A stretch of 64,000 nt of DNA, taken from positions 62,001-126,000 of the forward strand of contig NW_005179109.1 of NCBI RefSeq assembly GCF_000350225.1, in the 5' to 3' direction. A model generated the notes under the pieces. That model saw only the letters and a program-made list of their open reading frames with translations. It ran no database searches and was not told the DNA's origin. Both the position numbers and the translations under genes were made by a program. This DNA comes from Chondrus crispus (lineage: Eukaryota > Rhodophyta > Florideophyceae > Gigartinales > Gigartinaceae). Every line of letters begins with the position of its first letter. Positions within the stretch are counted from its first letter, which is position 1. Positions 20,087 through 32,927 of this stretch are shown here, one piece after another.

Positions 20087-22512
20087 CTATCCCCTCCGCT
20101 GTATTCGCCCCCATATGGGGGGAGAATATACTTTAAACTCGAATACTGCCATCTGATCTCTCTGCCATCCTCGTGCGACTTCAGAAATGGCTTTGCCGTG
20201 TTAGAAAAAGGCGGGAACCACCCCTCATTCACAGTGGTAGGACTTCAGGATCATTTTGTAGGGCTGCTCCCCAGACATACTGCGCTCCCATCAGGACTGT
20301 GTATCGCCCTAGCAGCCACCAACGTCATGTCAGGTGACGATACTTCTGGTACTGTCACAGAGAGCGGTGGTGAGGGCCTTCGCTCTGTTTTAACTTCCCT
20401 TCCTGCCGATATGTCGAACTCATCAAACTCAGGCGCGTATGACGAAAGCAACACAGATGACGATGTGCCTATTGCAACTCTCTAACAGCTCATATCTGTC
20501 TCCAACCGTTTGCCAAAGATCCCCAAGGACAACAAAGACTAGCATCCGTTTACCGAGCAGCTGCCTTCCTTCAATCCCCTTGTACTAGACAGCGCACGGT
20601 ACACCCCCCAGGGGCGGCCAAATTACTACCACTTTCGCAACATGTCTGAGCACAAGCCGATACACGTCTTTAAACAATTTATTTCCACAAACATGCTCAA
20701 GACAATCGCTACAAATACAAACGCACATGCAAAAGCAAAAGAAGCTGGGAAGGGTAGGAAATGGAAGGACGTCACGTGGCGGGAAATACAGTGCGTGTTT
20801 GGTCATTCCTTGTACATGGGAATATTTCAATGCCCAAGCATTCAGGATTATTGGGACGTCTCGGGACGAGGTCTAACGCACTCTATCATGAAAGGCATGA
20901 TACTGTTTCGCTTTCAACAAGTGAAAGGTACATTCATATTTGTAACCCTGACTCTGATAATGAAAACTACTTCTTTTCTAAACTAGAACCGCTTCTAAGT
21001 GAATTCATATCAGCATGATCACGTTTGTGGTACCCGGCTTGTCGCGTCAGCGTGGACTAGATGATGATAATGAGCTATGGAAGGTGCGCAGAGACAGTTC
21101 GTATGCGAAACAAGCCCATCGGATCTGGGTTTAAAATGTGGGCTCTGCGAGACAATGGATATATGTTTACTGCTTTTTCTCATTCGAACCGCGATCGCCG
21201 GAGAGACTGTATTGCGTACAAGAACCAACTGTTTCACTCGTCTGCAGTCGTTGCACGCCTTTTAGAGGACCTTCATCGAAGGGTGCCGTTCGCAAACACA
21301 GATAGTCCTCAACTGTACGTAGTGTTTATGGACAACCTCGTCGCAACGCCCAAGCTCTTTTTGCATTTGCGAAATTTAGACATTGCAGTAGTTGGAACAG
21401 TGCGGTCCAACGCCACCGGATTTCCGAGCTGCCTCGCAGTGAGAGGAAAACAGCATAGGAAGTTGGACTGGAATACTCTTGGCGCGGCCGTTTGCGAGAA
21501 TGGGAAGGTGCTAGCTCTGACATGAATCAATAACGGAGCTGTGCCGATGTTAACAACACTCTATAATGTTGGGAAGGAACATACTGTGGAAAGGACTCGC
21601 AAAATGCCTCGTATTACGTCAACTAATGGACCGCTGGTGCGCAAAGTTTTTGGGGACAGCTGCACAAAAAAGCTGCCTATTTCTTTAGTAGTGGATGATT
21701 ACAACTATCATATGGGCGGAGTAGACATCGCGGACCAGCTAAGAGCTGTGTACACTAGTCATTTGCCATCACTGCGGGTGTGGATGCCAGTTTTATTCTG
21801 AATTTTGGATACATCTTGCACCAATGCTTACAAACTGTTAGAGAAGCTGGACCAGACGTAGAAGGGGGAACATAAGCAATTTCTGTTGAAATTGGCGTGG
21901 TCGCTCGTAATTGAGGCAGTTGTTGTCGACAATCAGGTCACACGGCGGTCCGAAGACAAGACCGAATCCGGCAAAGGTGCTGTTGTTGGAACTAAGGTAA
22001 GCGGCTCAGAGCGGCAGAGTCTGCCGAAGCGGGAGGATATGTGAAGGCGCATGCCCGTGAAAGGCTTCACTTAAATCCTATGGACCGTCGCTATCCTGTG
22101 AAAGTGGCGCACAGGGCACACCGCGGTTGTCAGAATTGTCATCTGCAGAGAAGGGAAGGCTCCAGTCGCGAACCGCTTAAAAAGACGCCATTTAAGTGCG
22201 CTACCTGTGGTCTTTTTTTGTGCATAGGAGAAGGTCGCAACTGTTTCGTAAACCTCCACCAGACTGCAATGAAATCCCATGCATAAAAAGAAACCAAGGT
22301 TCTTTATGTAAAATGCAGCGATAAACACGATTGTTGTGTTTTTTCTGGATGGTAGCCAATAGGAATAGCAGCAAATGGCATTGTAGGGTGCGGAGCACTC
22401 TGTCTTTCGTGGAGGTATGATAATGTAGTATTTTTTGAAAAAACAAATGGGCCATCTATGCAATTGTATTCTCCCCCGATGGGGGCAAAATGGGGTACAG
22501 CGGAGGGGATAG
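20087..22512 (+). mobile_element. Decayed piggyBac-like transposon
   Basis: The terminal inverted repeats begin CTATCCCCTCCGCTGTA at 20087 and, on the other strand, at 22512, and both run on to GGGGAGAATA. Each end also holds its own small hairpin (CCCCCAT...GGGGG). The length of 2.4 kb suits an autonomous piggyBac. A TTAA target duplication is not seen at the flanks (ATCC left, TCAG right), so flanks may have changed or this lineage uses another target. The transposase inside is broken. Confidence 0.85.
20198..22286 (+). pseudogene. piggyBac-like transposase, broken
   Basis: An acidic, Ser-rich N-terminal part (20198-20485) is followed by the DDE_Tnp_1_7 region: WREIQCVFGHSLYMGIFQCP near 20790, GSGFKMWALRDNGYMFTAF near 21120, YVVFMDNLVATPKLFLHLRN near 21320 with the second catalytic Asp, and YNYHMGGVDIADQLRAVY near 21700 with the third. 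A C-terminal Cys-rich zinc finger (CQNC, CATC, FLCIGEGRNCF) lies at 22127-22250. It would cut and paste the element precisely. It is interrupted by several stops and frame changes (near 20486, 20870-20986, 21019, 21525, 21801, 21860 and 22043). Confidence 0.85.
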
Positions 22513-22613
22513 TCAGTTCTAAGTCATCGCGCTCGCAGGGAAGCTTTTGAAATTAATGGTAAAATACGCTTTAGCTTCAAAAGGGGCGGGGGCAGAGAGA
22601 GGTTGAAGATGCG

Positions 22614-22672
22614 GTGGAAGATACGGTGGCCGGAGGGGCCACGGGTGATCAAGGGCGAAAGACGAGGTTGGT
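22614..22672 (-). repeat. Dispersed repeat, copy B
   Basis: This is the reverse complement of the repeat at 2132-2190. It lies about 100 bases beyond the piggyBac right end. From 22673 to 23549 I see no gene I can support; a hydrophobic 121-codon frame at 22792-23157 has no recognisable features. Confidence 0.75.
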
Positions 22673-23549
22673 ATACAGTATGTACAGTACCAATGGTACT
22701 GCTGTGAAATCCGAATTTGTCATTATGATAAGACACTGCGTGTATTGAGAAACACCCTTCGCGCAAATATCAGGTCAATCGAGATCGGGTCGTGGCAAAG
22801 TATTCAGCGTTAACTGGCGTGTTTCGGTCTGTTCTACCCACTGCCTGGACTCTTTTCTTCGTCTATCCTACGCTCTACGATCCATATGTACTCATTCCCC
22901 CGATACAGATACACTTCCCACACAAGCTCCATCTGCAATTGTACTATCTTGGCATGCGCCTGTGCTGTTTCCATTCATTCGTTCGTGGCTACCAATTCAC
23001 TGCCACAGCCTTTGCACTTTGTCCTTGTCAATTGATTTATGTCCTTTGCTGGGTTACTCCCTGCATTGCACTCGTCTTTACGATTGGGGCTATATCGAAT
23101 TTCCTGCGTAATCATATGCAAACGCGGTTGTCTGTTCTCAGCTCTGTGTACTCTTGATGACCCTTCCTATCCTGGGCTTTTCTTCTTCGCAATGTGACTC
23201 CTTTAATATTGTTTATATGCGTACAACTTGTCCGGGCGTTCCGGAACGGTTGCGTTGTACGTTGGCGGTGTGCGTTTCGTGCTCGTTGCACGTGACATCA
23301 TTTTCATAGTCCACGTATCCACACGTGTTCAATCTGTATTGCATTACGTATTCATGTGGGTCTGTTCACAACTGTACCTTCGAAGGTACCGTTCTCAAGG
23401 GCTTGGTTTGGGACACTTTGTGCTGTCTCAAAAATATAGTATTTCAAACATTTACTCCATGATTTTTACCAAATTCATCATGCCTTCAGAAGTGACATAT
23501 TCTCCAAAGGGCTCAATTTTGGGACACTTCCATAGCAAGAAACCGAAGT

Positions 23550-23957
23550 TTATCTCGTAAGCGAGAGTCGCACAAGTGCAGACGCAGCCTCATTACGAGA
23601 CACAGATCCCTCAACTGTGTGCTCGCGCAATTTTTGTGCGCTTGACCAGCTCAACCACTGAGGTATGCTCAGATCTTCAGGAACCGAAGAACATCGGTTC
23701 TCCAGCTCTCTTGGGAACGAAGTGGAGACAGCAAGCATGTTGTTCTCTTTGTCGATGGCTTGAGATCCTCTTCGATTCCCTTTTGATAGCTTTTGGCGCC
23801 TCTTGTTTCCTCTAAGCGAGCAGTCGGCCTTTTTTTGCTCAAAGACTTCCAGCAAATTTTTGACTGTTATGTGTTTGGCTTCTTTGCCCGCTGCTAGTGC
23901 CCAATTTGGGCAGTCCGAGCGCATTTGAGATCTCTGCGCACCGTTAGGTTCTCGCAA
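23550..23957 (-). CDS. Hypothetical frame next to the CACTA left end
   Basis: This 135-codon frame ends about 60 bases before the CACTA left end. It carries a basic patch (RGNKRRQKLSKGNRRGSQ) and no domain I know. Composition is plausible for a small nuclear protein or an N-terminal remnant, but it may be chance. Confidence 0.25.
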   Translation of the reverse strand: MREPNGAQRSQMRSDCPNWALAAGKEAKHITVKNLLEVFEQKKADCSLRGNKRRQKLSKGNRRGSQAIDKENNMLAVSTSFPRELENRCSSVPEDLSIPQWLSWSSAQKLREHTVEGSVSRNEAASALVRLSLTR

Positions 23958-24013
23958 AATATGGTTAGTAAAGTACTTCGAACTAATGAAGACAGAAAGT
24001 TGAGCAAGAGTGT

Positions 24014-24033
24014 CACTACAAGATATATTTTAG
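24014..24033 (+). repeat. CACTA left terminal inverted repeat
   Basis: CACTACAAGATATATTTTAG pairs with the right end at 46716-46735, 16 of 20 positions being identical. The dinucleotide just outside is GT. Confidence 0.8.
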
Positions 24034-24040
24034 AAATTTC

Positions 24041-24545
24041 GGGAGGTCTATGAGGAGGTCTTATGATAACCAGAAAATGACCGCCTCAGGCGGTAAAAGC
24101 CAATCCCTTATTGGTCACAATTTTGACCTCCTGAGAAGGTTCATTTTACCGCCAAAAATAAAATTCAAAAAACCTCCTGTGGCGGTATTGATAGCCCAAA
24201 TTTAGAGCCATCGGCGGCGCTAAGTGTCGCTCAAATCCTGGTAGTTTGTAGGAGGTCAAATAATTACGCGTCGTCGTGCGCTGCAGGAGTACACATGGTT
24301 TGGAGGTCTTTTTGAGAGACCTCCGTCAAGTGTCACTGCTGAAAAACGGAAGGACCACCTAGGACTTTGCCAAGTACTCCCAGGATTGAGAACCACATAC
24401 GATCTTTAGTAATTTGAACTGATTATCTCCGAGGTGGTCTTGCGCTGTATGTTGCAGATCTCCGCAGGCGGTATCTGCTGAATAGAACTTTTACAGCTCC
24501 AGGCGGTCTTCGTTTACCTAATCTTCTACGGCCTTCGGCGGTCTT
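24041..24545. repeat. CACTA left subterminal repeat cluster
   Basis: About a dozen short motifs of the form GG(A/C/T)GGTC or GGCGGT occur in both orientations: 24041, 24054, 24080-24094 (inverted pair), 24125, 24149, 24172-24186, 24249, 24301-24324 (inverted pair), 24432, 24465, 24502 and 24535. Such subterminal repeats are the known binding sites of TnpA-type proteins in CACTA elements. Confidence 0.65.
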
Positions 24546-26383
24546 CTCTTTCCTACTCTGCTACCTACTCATACACACCGTTATTTTGCATAGCTACACA
24601 CCGCCTCTGGTGTTCCATCTTCCCGTCCCTTTACTACTCCTGACAGCCTCCCCGAACGACAGTGATTACTGTCTTGTAGGCATGAATGTACAATTATGCA
24701 TTTCTCCGTTTAATCAGAAGAACTCACTACTACGAGTGATCTTTGCGCATAGAAACCTTTACCTTTTCGCTATTCATGACACTGTAGAACAATTTGACCT
24801 ATGTATTCTACATTATATATGCTATGAGCACATAAAACTGGACTCCGGGGTCGCTACTAGTGCCGAAATGTCCTTCCCTTGTGGGCCCTGCAGCGCGAAC
24901 ATGTACATATCACATGAGCGCGCATACCTATAAAGTGATGAATACAAGTGAAACAAGAAGGTTAGTTTGTCTAACAAGGCAGATGAAACATAACATGTAT
25001 ACTTGGTACGTCTGAACTTCGAGTTTCAGATTAGACTAGGTCCACGACCAGTTGGTCCTCGCTCTCTTACATATACGATGCATCAAGTGTAGGAAAGAAC
25101 GGTCAGTTTCACACAAACACAGGCGGAAACGAAGTGAGTAGAACAACGAAACAAACCTGAACAGCTGTCTTATGGATGGCCTGTGGAGCTTCACAGCCTG
25201 TGTGTTGACCCTTCGGAGATGTCTCTCACGCGCGAGGAACCTCACAGGCGCAACTCAGTATGCCTTTATGTAACCTACCGCGACGTTCAGAGAAGTGGAA
25301 AACACGCGCTTTTGGACATCACTACCAATTTGTATTGGATTCAGCGTTCCGAGAGCGCGCCATGATCGGACACTGCACCTCCGTTTTGTTGCCACTGGAG
25401 ACCTGCCCCGATTGCGTTTTTTATACTGAGCCCAGTATTACGAATCTTACGACAATACAGTCAGTTCCACTACGATAATGGCTGTGCCCCGAAATGGGCA
25501 CCCCGCCAATTACAAAGATACATTTGCGCTGTGGAACAATTTAGCTGCCAATTGAAATGCGACTTTTTAAGCTCAAACATTCGTTTCTATCTGCTGCACA
25601 TGTATAGCTTCCTAGCTACGCATCTAATTGTAGCTATGCAGCGTAATAATTACACCTGGTGCACCTTGAGGTGCTCCAGACAATTGCCCGCTTGCAACCT
25701 CGATGTTCTCGATCTCCACCCGTCGAGGTAACCTCTTTCTAATAGCCGTTCCGCATTCCTTCTGGTAGTATATTATTCGTATCAACTGTATTGCTCCTAA
25801 TCATTAAACAGCCTCACAGAAATCCATCCCTGCGTCGGTACTTACAGCTTTTGGTCAGATCGCGGTGTGCATTCACAACAAGACAATATCTGCCAGCAGC
25901 TGTATGCGCCCCAAAGCAATATATTGCATACAAATGACCCACTTCACCTTTAACTTCGTATCCAGCAGCTACTCATATATTTACATGGCCCATGCATACA
26001 TGAGCCATGCTTTTTGACAGCCTACTCAAGTCTGCACTTCGGGCATGTTGCCTGAAGTGCAGAGCTTGAGAACAACAAGCCGCGCGCTGCGAGTCCGAAA
26101 GTGCGCACAGCTACATTTAATGTGGCCTACAGAGAACCCCACTTTCCTTCCCGGTGGCACCAGAAGGCAAGCAGTAGTGATCTTTGCCCGGTTCTGGGGC
26201 CAAGGGCACTGGGCCGCGTGTCGCCGGAAGTTGCACAAATTGCGATTTGTAGGACATGGTACCATTTTTGTAGTCAACATTTCGGTGAACGAAACCGCGG
26301 AATATTGCGCGCCTCGACATGGTAACTCTGGTATCTTTTCGATTTGCTTATTAATGACTGCAGTTACTACCTGCATGCAGTGG

Positions 26384-29300
26384 CTAACCTTTCCTAGAAG
26401 GGAATCGTTCGGCAGTTCCTAAAATGAAATACGAGCCACCTTCGTCAACCTTTCGGGAATGTGTAACGCATCCCGATGTTTCTTTTTTGCAAGACGCGCC
26501 ATTTAGGCTTGCCTCGCAATCATGCAACGCTATTGCCTTTTGAATACCTGAATGTAACCTTAAAATATAGTTGCCACTTGACTGCAGTATTTTAAACCTT
26601 TTTCTTCCCAACAGCAGGCATTGTGCAACTTCTTCGAGGGAAATGACAACAGCATACATCTGTTCGTCTTTGCACGCTTCTTTTTTGTTTGCGTTTAAAT
26701 TTGACCACTCCTGGTCTTGTTTTTTCCATAATCTTTCGCGATAGAAGTAGGCCTGCTACGTACCAGAACAAAGTCTCAGACTGATCCATATCGAAAGATT
26801 GAGTTTGGTTGCCGTAGTCCATCTGGACTTCATCTACCAGCATGACCACTTCGTCGTTACAGGTCCTCTAAAACGTATTCACAGTGGCCTGTACTATCCC
26901 ACCTGGTCTTCATATGTCATGTCTTGGTATGCCTTTATCAATCTTTCTTTCTTGTACATACTCCTCTACGTCGGAAACTCGAACCTTGAAGCATGATATC
27001 ATAAATATTATCGTGCATTGCACACCTGGAGTTTCTACTCCAAACATATTCTCGAGTGCCTGAAATGCTTCCCTGTTTTGTGTCTTGAACGATGTCCTTT
27101 CAAGAGCAATGCCAAGATCCTCTAACTCTGTACCAGGCACCCAAGTCCAATCATGCTTAAATCTGTCTCCCAGTCCACGAATTTTTCTCTTCAAGTGACG
27201 CAACAATGGCGGTACGAAAGTACTGTTAAGAAACTTTCTCAATTTCCTTGAATCTTTCTGTTCTAGACATGCACCGATAGCAATGCTTTCTAACTCCGAA
27301 GCAATCTCGTCGTCAATGTTGCCAGGGTCCTCAACTGATGATGTAGCCTCTCCAAGCCTAGAAAGCCAGTCGTTTTCCAGTATGGAAGTCTTTGCTGACA
27401 ACTGTGGGTTTCTATGGTCTGATTTTGATATTGCTCGTTTCAAAGGCTGGTGCGCCCCCTCGAAGAGAAGCTCCTGGAGGTGACGAATATGTCCGAAACA
27501 TGGCAATGTATGGTTCTAAAGTTCAACCAAGCGGTGCAAGTTTGGTTTGTTGAGATGTTTCCTGGCCTCTTGACTGAACTTGCAAACCTCTTTCAGACTA
27601 GCTACATACTCAGAAGCCTGCTGAGATAAATCACTCAACTGTTTTTGTCCACCCTCCCCATTAAACATTCGGATGGACTTCTGTCCATCTACAGCAGTAA
27701 TTGGGTAATAATACGTTACGGCAACGAGCTTCTGAAACTTCGCAATTAGTTCAATAATAGAACTGCGCACAGGTTTGAATCTTTTTCGTAAGCACAACTC
27801 TTCTGTTTCCTCTTCGGAATCAGACGAACTAACTGAATCAGAACTTGAAACATGACTTCTGTAACTCTTTGCGTGACAAGAAAGGTTCGTTTTTTCCTCT
27901 CGCTCAGATGAAGAAATAGTGCAATTTTAAACGCAAAGAGTGCAACCAAAATGACATTAAACATACTTAATAAAGACATGGAATGAATTCTGATTGCATC
28001 AGTGTTGAATATATGAGATTGCGTCTCTAATCCATGCGTCCTGAATGCCTCTTGACTGTACATCTCTGCTGTACGGCGTTACTTTTTCTGAAACACAGAG
28101 AGCGCCGCATTCAGAACATCTGGAGAAAGGCCAGCGAGAAGGTGGTCCGGAGCCACTACAGCAGATCTGTAAGGGTCAAAGATAGCAGGTACAACTCTCT
28201 CTCCATTTTCGGTTAAAGGAACGCGCTCCCTTGCATTCCTGAGTTCACGAGACAAATGGTGAAGTGGGAGATAATCTGGACTTTCATTCGAAGTTCCAGC
28301 ATCGACGCTCACACAAGTTTGTGAACGGCTTTTCAATCCTACGTATACGTAGAATTATCCAATATATTGGAAGTCCTCTTTGTTCACGAGATCATGCCTT
28401 ATAGATTCCATTCGATCATGGTCTCTGCAGAAGGCAGAGTTTGGCGAGTAATTCTTGGTGGTGTATGCGTAGTCAGACTCTCCAATTCCCTTCTCAGAAT
28501 ATTTTCTAAACGTGCACAGGTGGCACGGAGTTCCAGCGTTCTGACCTAATACGTCGAGAGTATGTGTGACTGCTGGATAGTCTCCAATATATCCCACAAT
28601 ATCTACAAATGCAGTGATTTCATTTCCAAAGAAGTCTTTCATCTCTATTTCATCTGTCGTGCACCTGAGAATGTCTGGAATCAAAACGCGAAATACATTG
28701 TTGGATGATACCCCAGATGGCGTAAGTCTCAAAACGCGGACAGAGCCTGCGCCTGCTCGGTTTCTCAGAGGGAGATTTAGAGGGAGCATATAGAACCCTC
28801 CGGCACTACCTTTTGTGCCGGCCAAAGGTTGAAAGTCGTCCGAGTAAAGCATAACTCGGTACACGAAGTAGTCCTTACCGTTCTGAAGTTTTCCGAGACT
28901 TGGCGAATATCCCTTTTCATGAACAGATGCTGATGTGGAGGATGAGGGATACATAAAGTTGCATGTGGCCTGCAGCTCTCTTTTTCCGTTACGAAAGATC
29001 ATGAATATACGGGATCCGTACTCGTCTACATCCATAAGAAGTATCCTAATAACCAGTGTGAAAGTGTATCCTGCTCGAGACGTTCCAATCGCAATATCAA
29101 CCAAAACATCACCAGGAATGAATCCAATATCACTTCTGCTATTGCCGGACTGCAACGGAGTTTTCTGTACACACCCACGAAAACACGTCACGGCCCCGAA
29201 ATTCGATTCTGTCGACTGCGAGAACTGAGACTCCGATAGCCCCGACTCAGTGAATGCATTTTTGACTTCATCAACACCACCCTCATCACTTGGAGAAGTT

Positions 29301-30396
29301 ATGGAGAAATGGACTGTTGTTCCTTCTGGAATTGACCGACAGAGATTGGAATCCTCCACTGGATTTCGACTGAAGAAAACAGTGGAAGCAGTGGTATGAG
29401 CATCACGGTTTCTGATTAATGGGCAGTTCTCTATACTGTCAAAAATGAACTGATTTGGTTCAACTTTGGGTCCTTCTGTACAAAGTTGCATGAACCGCCT
29501 CCCAGACGACAGATCCCGACGAATCCACTCATTCAGTTTAACGACGTTCACCTGTTTTCTCGCAGGTACAAGCCGCTGCTCAGAGTCTCATGAGCCTGCC
29601 GCTGCCCCCGACTTTGCAGCATTGACGTCAAATGAACAAGTAATTGTTTTCAGGAATGAGAACTTCCTCATGAACGGAAAAATATTCTTTTGCAAGTGAG
29701 AGTAACTGCTCGTCCCTCTCTTCTTTCCTTTATCTTCTTTGTTCCATGAAATCCAGTGCCTTAAAGACTCGTAGTGTTCTACTTTCATTGCCGTCGTCCC
29801 ACAAGCCATGAAGAGTCCACTCATAACTCTCCAGCGGAAGAATTTCTTGAATCGACGCAACGGAATATCAGGCAGATTGTCGCGGGGTTCTTGAATCAGT
29901 TCGGAAGACTGTGCGTCTACACAGACGTGGGAAAATTTGAACTGTGGAGCCAGAATGTCCAAACCAGACCCAATGAGATCAATGACGCTTTCTTCGTCTT
30001 CCTCACCTTCCTGCAGGTTCAAGCCATTGAATTGATCTTTGGCTAATGTAGCATTGATCATTACACATGATTGGTCCTTATCGGCTCCGTTACCCTCGAT
30101 CACGCTCCCACCAGGTTCATCTTCTGGATCTTCTGCAGTCCCCTCATAGATAGACGAATCATTGGCATTTTCCAGCTCCCTGAGAGCATTGGAATTGACA
30201 ATTACATCTCGACAGAATAAGCTGTGGTGTCTCTCGATACGAGAAGGATTTCCATCTTCTTCACGTGTTTTTCGCTACTTGTTGGCTCTTTGAAGGATTT
30301 AGCGAGTTGCTCTGTGGAGAATGGCTGCTTCTTCCTGCGAACCCGGCGAACAGAACTTTTCACATGCCTGCGCCTTCTCTTACCATTCGTTCCCAT
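26384..30396 (-). pseudogene. Tnp2/Plavaka-like CACTA transposase, broken
   Basis: Reading from 30396, a basic nuclear-type N-terminus (NGKRRRRHVKSSVRRVRRKK) and an acidic linker lead to KFFRWRVMSGLFMACGTTAM. The catalytic region follows: LYSDDFQPLAGTKGSAGGFY near 28840 (first Asp), NLPLRNR, then DIVGYIGDYPAVTH near 28580 (second Asp) and a C-x2-C pair (TPCHLC). PDHLLAGLSPDVL lies near 28130. LPCFGHIRHLQ and ELLFEGAHQPLKRAI, with the likely last Glu, lie near 27460. This order matches transposases of CACTA and Plavaka elements. In-frame stops (near 29590, 28353, 28078 and 27514) and frame changes (near 30265 and 27790) inactivate it. The C-terminal part may run on to about 26384. Confidence 0.75.
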
Positions 30397-31304
30397 TGGG
30401 AGACGTAAGCGCAGCGATTGAATGAACCCTTGCCCAGTATGTTTCTAGAAACGGCAGTTTACCACCACTGCTCCCTCAAGTCCAGACTGGTCCTGATGAC
30501 CGTAGAATTGAGGGTTTGATGCGGTTGCGAACGATATCACACTAAAGTAAAGTGGTGGCTATTCATCCTCGACGAGTATGCAGTATGCAAAAAACCCAAC
30601 TTGCAGAAAAAAACCACTCTAGTATCGGCTTTTCTTATGTTCTGCTCTTGACAAAAACTGAGTTGAAGAGACAATCTCATACAAGCATATGCACACATAG
30701 ACCTCTCTTGGAAGCACTGCACCCGCGTTGCTCCACCATTCTACGTACTAATCTACTTCATTTGGCATTCTTCTGAGCTGTAACTGAACTAAACGGCCCG
30801 ATTCGAATGAACTTAGCAGTTTTGATCTTGTCGGTCAGGTGCACAATTACATGCAGGATAGTTTAATCGAGGCAATGTTTGTATCTGCAGTCAGCATTTT
30901 GTCGTCAACCACAAGATTCGGAGTTTATCAATGGCATAAATCATTCATTTCACCGCCATATTGATATGAACTCCGGATTTTTTGCGCATAATTTCATTGG
31001 TAGATTTACAGATATGATCATTTCCGTCCGTTACGAGTAGCGATAAGTTCCGTTTGTCTCAATGAAAAAATTACAACTCCTTTAAAAGTGGCTTCATCCT
31101 GGACTCTGGATTGGTTCCAGTTTCAGGCCTGCCTACTGTTTGTACGAGCTGTGATTACAGTCTTAGATATCTGTAGTACTCTCCGTATTTTATAGGTAGC
31201 CTGCTGGCAGGAACGTGTGCGGAGCACTTGGTAAGAGCTGGTCTTTTGCTCCACGAACGTTTGGCTGAACACATAGTTCACAGCAGAGGGAATCCACGTG
31301 GTAA

Positions 31305-32756
31305 GTGAGCCAGGATCAGCAAGCTTGTTTTCTCATGAGTGACATAGACTCCTTTCCATATGATTTACGAAATGGGTCAATTGTAAAGGTGAGTTGGGAG
31401 ACATATGATGCTTTCTCAGGGATTCAAAACCAGCGATGGTTCACAGCTGTTATCTGCAAAACGTGGAAGGAAGGTCCAAAGCAACGTGATTCGCCTCACT
31501 GTATGCTTAGCTACCCGGCACAGCTTGGTTTTCCTCATTCAATGCAGAAGGTCCAAGTGCTTCACAATGGAACTTTCAAGGATCTGTCCTCTCTGCGAAC
31601 ATTCGCATGGGTCTTGTATGAAACGGATGACTTTGCAAATCAACTTCACAAATCAAATGATCATGTTGAAGGCAATGACACGGACAGTGATGTGGCAGAT
31701 GAGGCTTTTGACAAGACCTATACACCATCCAAACATGACAATATGGCCGTCCTTAAAAGCGAGAGAGGTCTGGATTTACTGAAACTGAGGATGGCAAAGG
31801 TAGAGAGAACTCTTTCCGAACAGCAACGATTGTTGAAAGGCATCTCTTCGATAGACACGGAAGTGTCTGATTCTGCAAGACGACCACTGATTTTTCTGAA
31901 GGAGAAAGTGGCTGCTCTTTTTAATGAAGCTAATTAAAAACCAGTTGGGCAAAAAAGTCAGTACTTCATCCCAAAAACCAGGGACCAGGTTACAGCAGGG
32001 AGTACTTCGTTGTAGTGCCGACTGTACGCTCATGGAGTTTGACGCAATTTGTGCGACTATCAAGAGTAAAGAAAGCCTTTACGCGTTCTTCATGCCGGAG
32101 TTTGATGAGATGAAAGATCTCTCCGCAGGTAGTTCTGACATGTTTGTCACATTGGATTCAATTGAGAAACTTTGTTCTGTCATTGGCAATTTATCTATGA
32201 AACAACTTCAGACAGTTATAATTCGTAAAAAGACGAAGAAGCAGGGAGTATAGGAAAAAGGCACACGAGCTACATGCAGATATTTGGACGTCTGGAAAGA
32301 TGCCCCCAAAACGCTAACAAACCATCCCTGATTACGGTCGGTCGAAGCTTTTCCTCTTCATATGTGTCAAATGAACAAGGCCATGTTCCCGTTTTATGTA
32401 GGGAGAGGGACAACTGGGATGCAGCTGAGAAACGGTTCACACACTCGTTACAGATAAATGAAATGAGTAGACAACGCCTAGGAGAAATACTGAGTTCACA
32501 AAGCCTGGGTTCTGAAAGTCCGCCAGAGAAGCTCAAGAACGAGCACTTTTCATGTAATGACATGTTTAGTCTCATTTGGAAGCCATCCATTACGTCAAGA
32601 ACGACACCCCTCTTTGCTGGTAACGATACAAGAGATTCCATTGTTGGAAATATCTATGGCGTCTTCCCGTACGTTCTAGTGCAGGGGAAACAGTTGTGCA
32701 GAGAGGTTGAGCGTCTGTGTGGAATCAGGACTCTGCGAAAGTTCATCAAGTGATCA
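31305..32756 (+). pseudogene. Unknown CACTA-borne protein (TnpA candidate)
   Basis: Three successive frames on the plus strand (31305-31937, 31924-32253, 32274-32753) look like parts of one gene of some 450 codons. The first has a compact opening, an Asp-rich linker and a likely helix (KLRMAKVERTLSEQQRLLKG). The second and third show a Lys-rich stretch and helical segments. I recognise no domain. It is divergent to the transposase, a common site for the DNA-binding partner (TnpA) in CACTA elements, but that role is only inferred from position. Frame changes near 31925 and 32235 suggest it is broken, unless introns are present. 30420-31300 shows no gene. Confidence 0.4.
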
Positions 32757-32873
32757 CTCGAGCATGCATGACGCCTGCGTCCTGGGCCTAGGCGTTTTCC
32801 CGCGTGGTCAAGGAACTTCTTGACTGACGGCTTCAAAATCATCCTCATAGGCGTGTTTCACAAACCTGAAAAG

Positions 32874-32927
32874 GATGAGCCATTACTCATAGTGTACCAA
32901 GGAAAATACTATGAGCAATAGCTCATC
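32874..32927. repeat. Stem-loop with 20-bp arms
   Basis: GATGAGC.ATT.CTCATAGT at 32874-32893 pairs with 32908-32927 with two mismatched positions around a 14-base loop. It lies in the otherwise empty 32757-33440 stretch, between the ends of two convergent genes, where it could act in 3' end formation. Confidence 0.7.

Noticed and set aside
22792-23157. Hydrophobic 121-codon frame as a membrane protein
   Set aside because: There are no homologous features, no supporting context, and hydrophobic codons are common in T-rich DNA.
26045-26422. THAP-like or other gene on the plus strand
   Set aside because: The CSQHF-like pattern is isolated, and the opposite strand gives equally long frames. It lies near the transposase tail.
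28078-29590. In-frame TGA in the transposase as selenocysteine
   Set aside because: TAA or TAG type stops and frame changes also occur along the same gene, so ordinary decay explains it.
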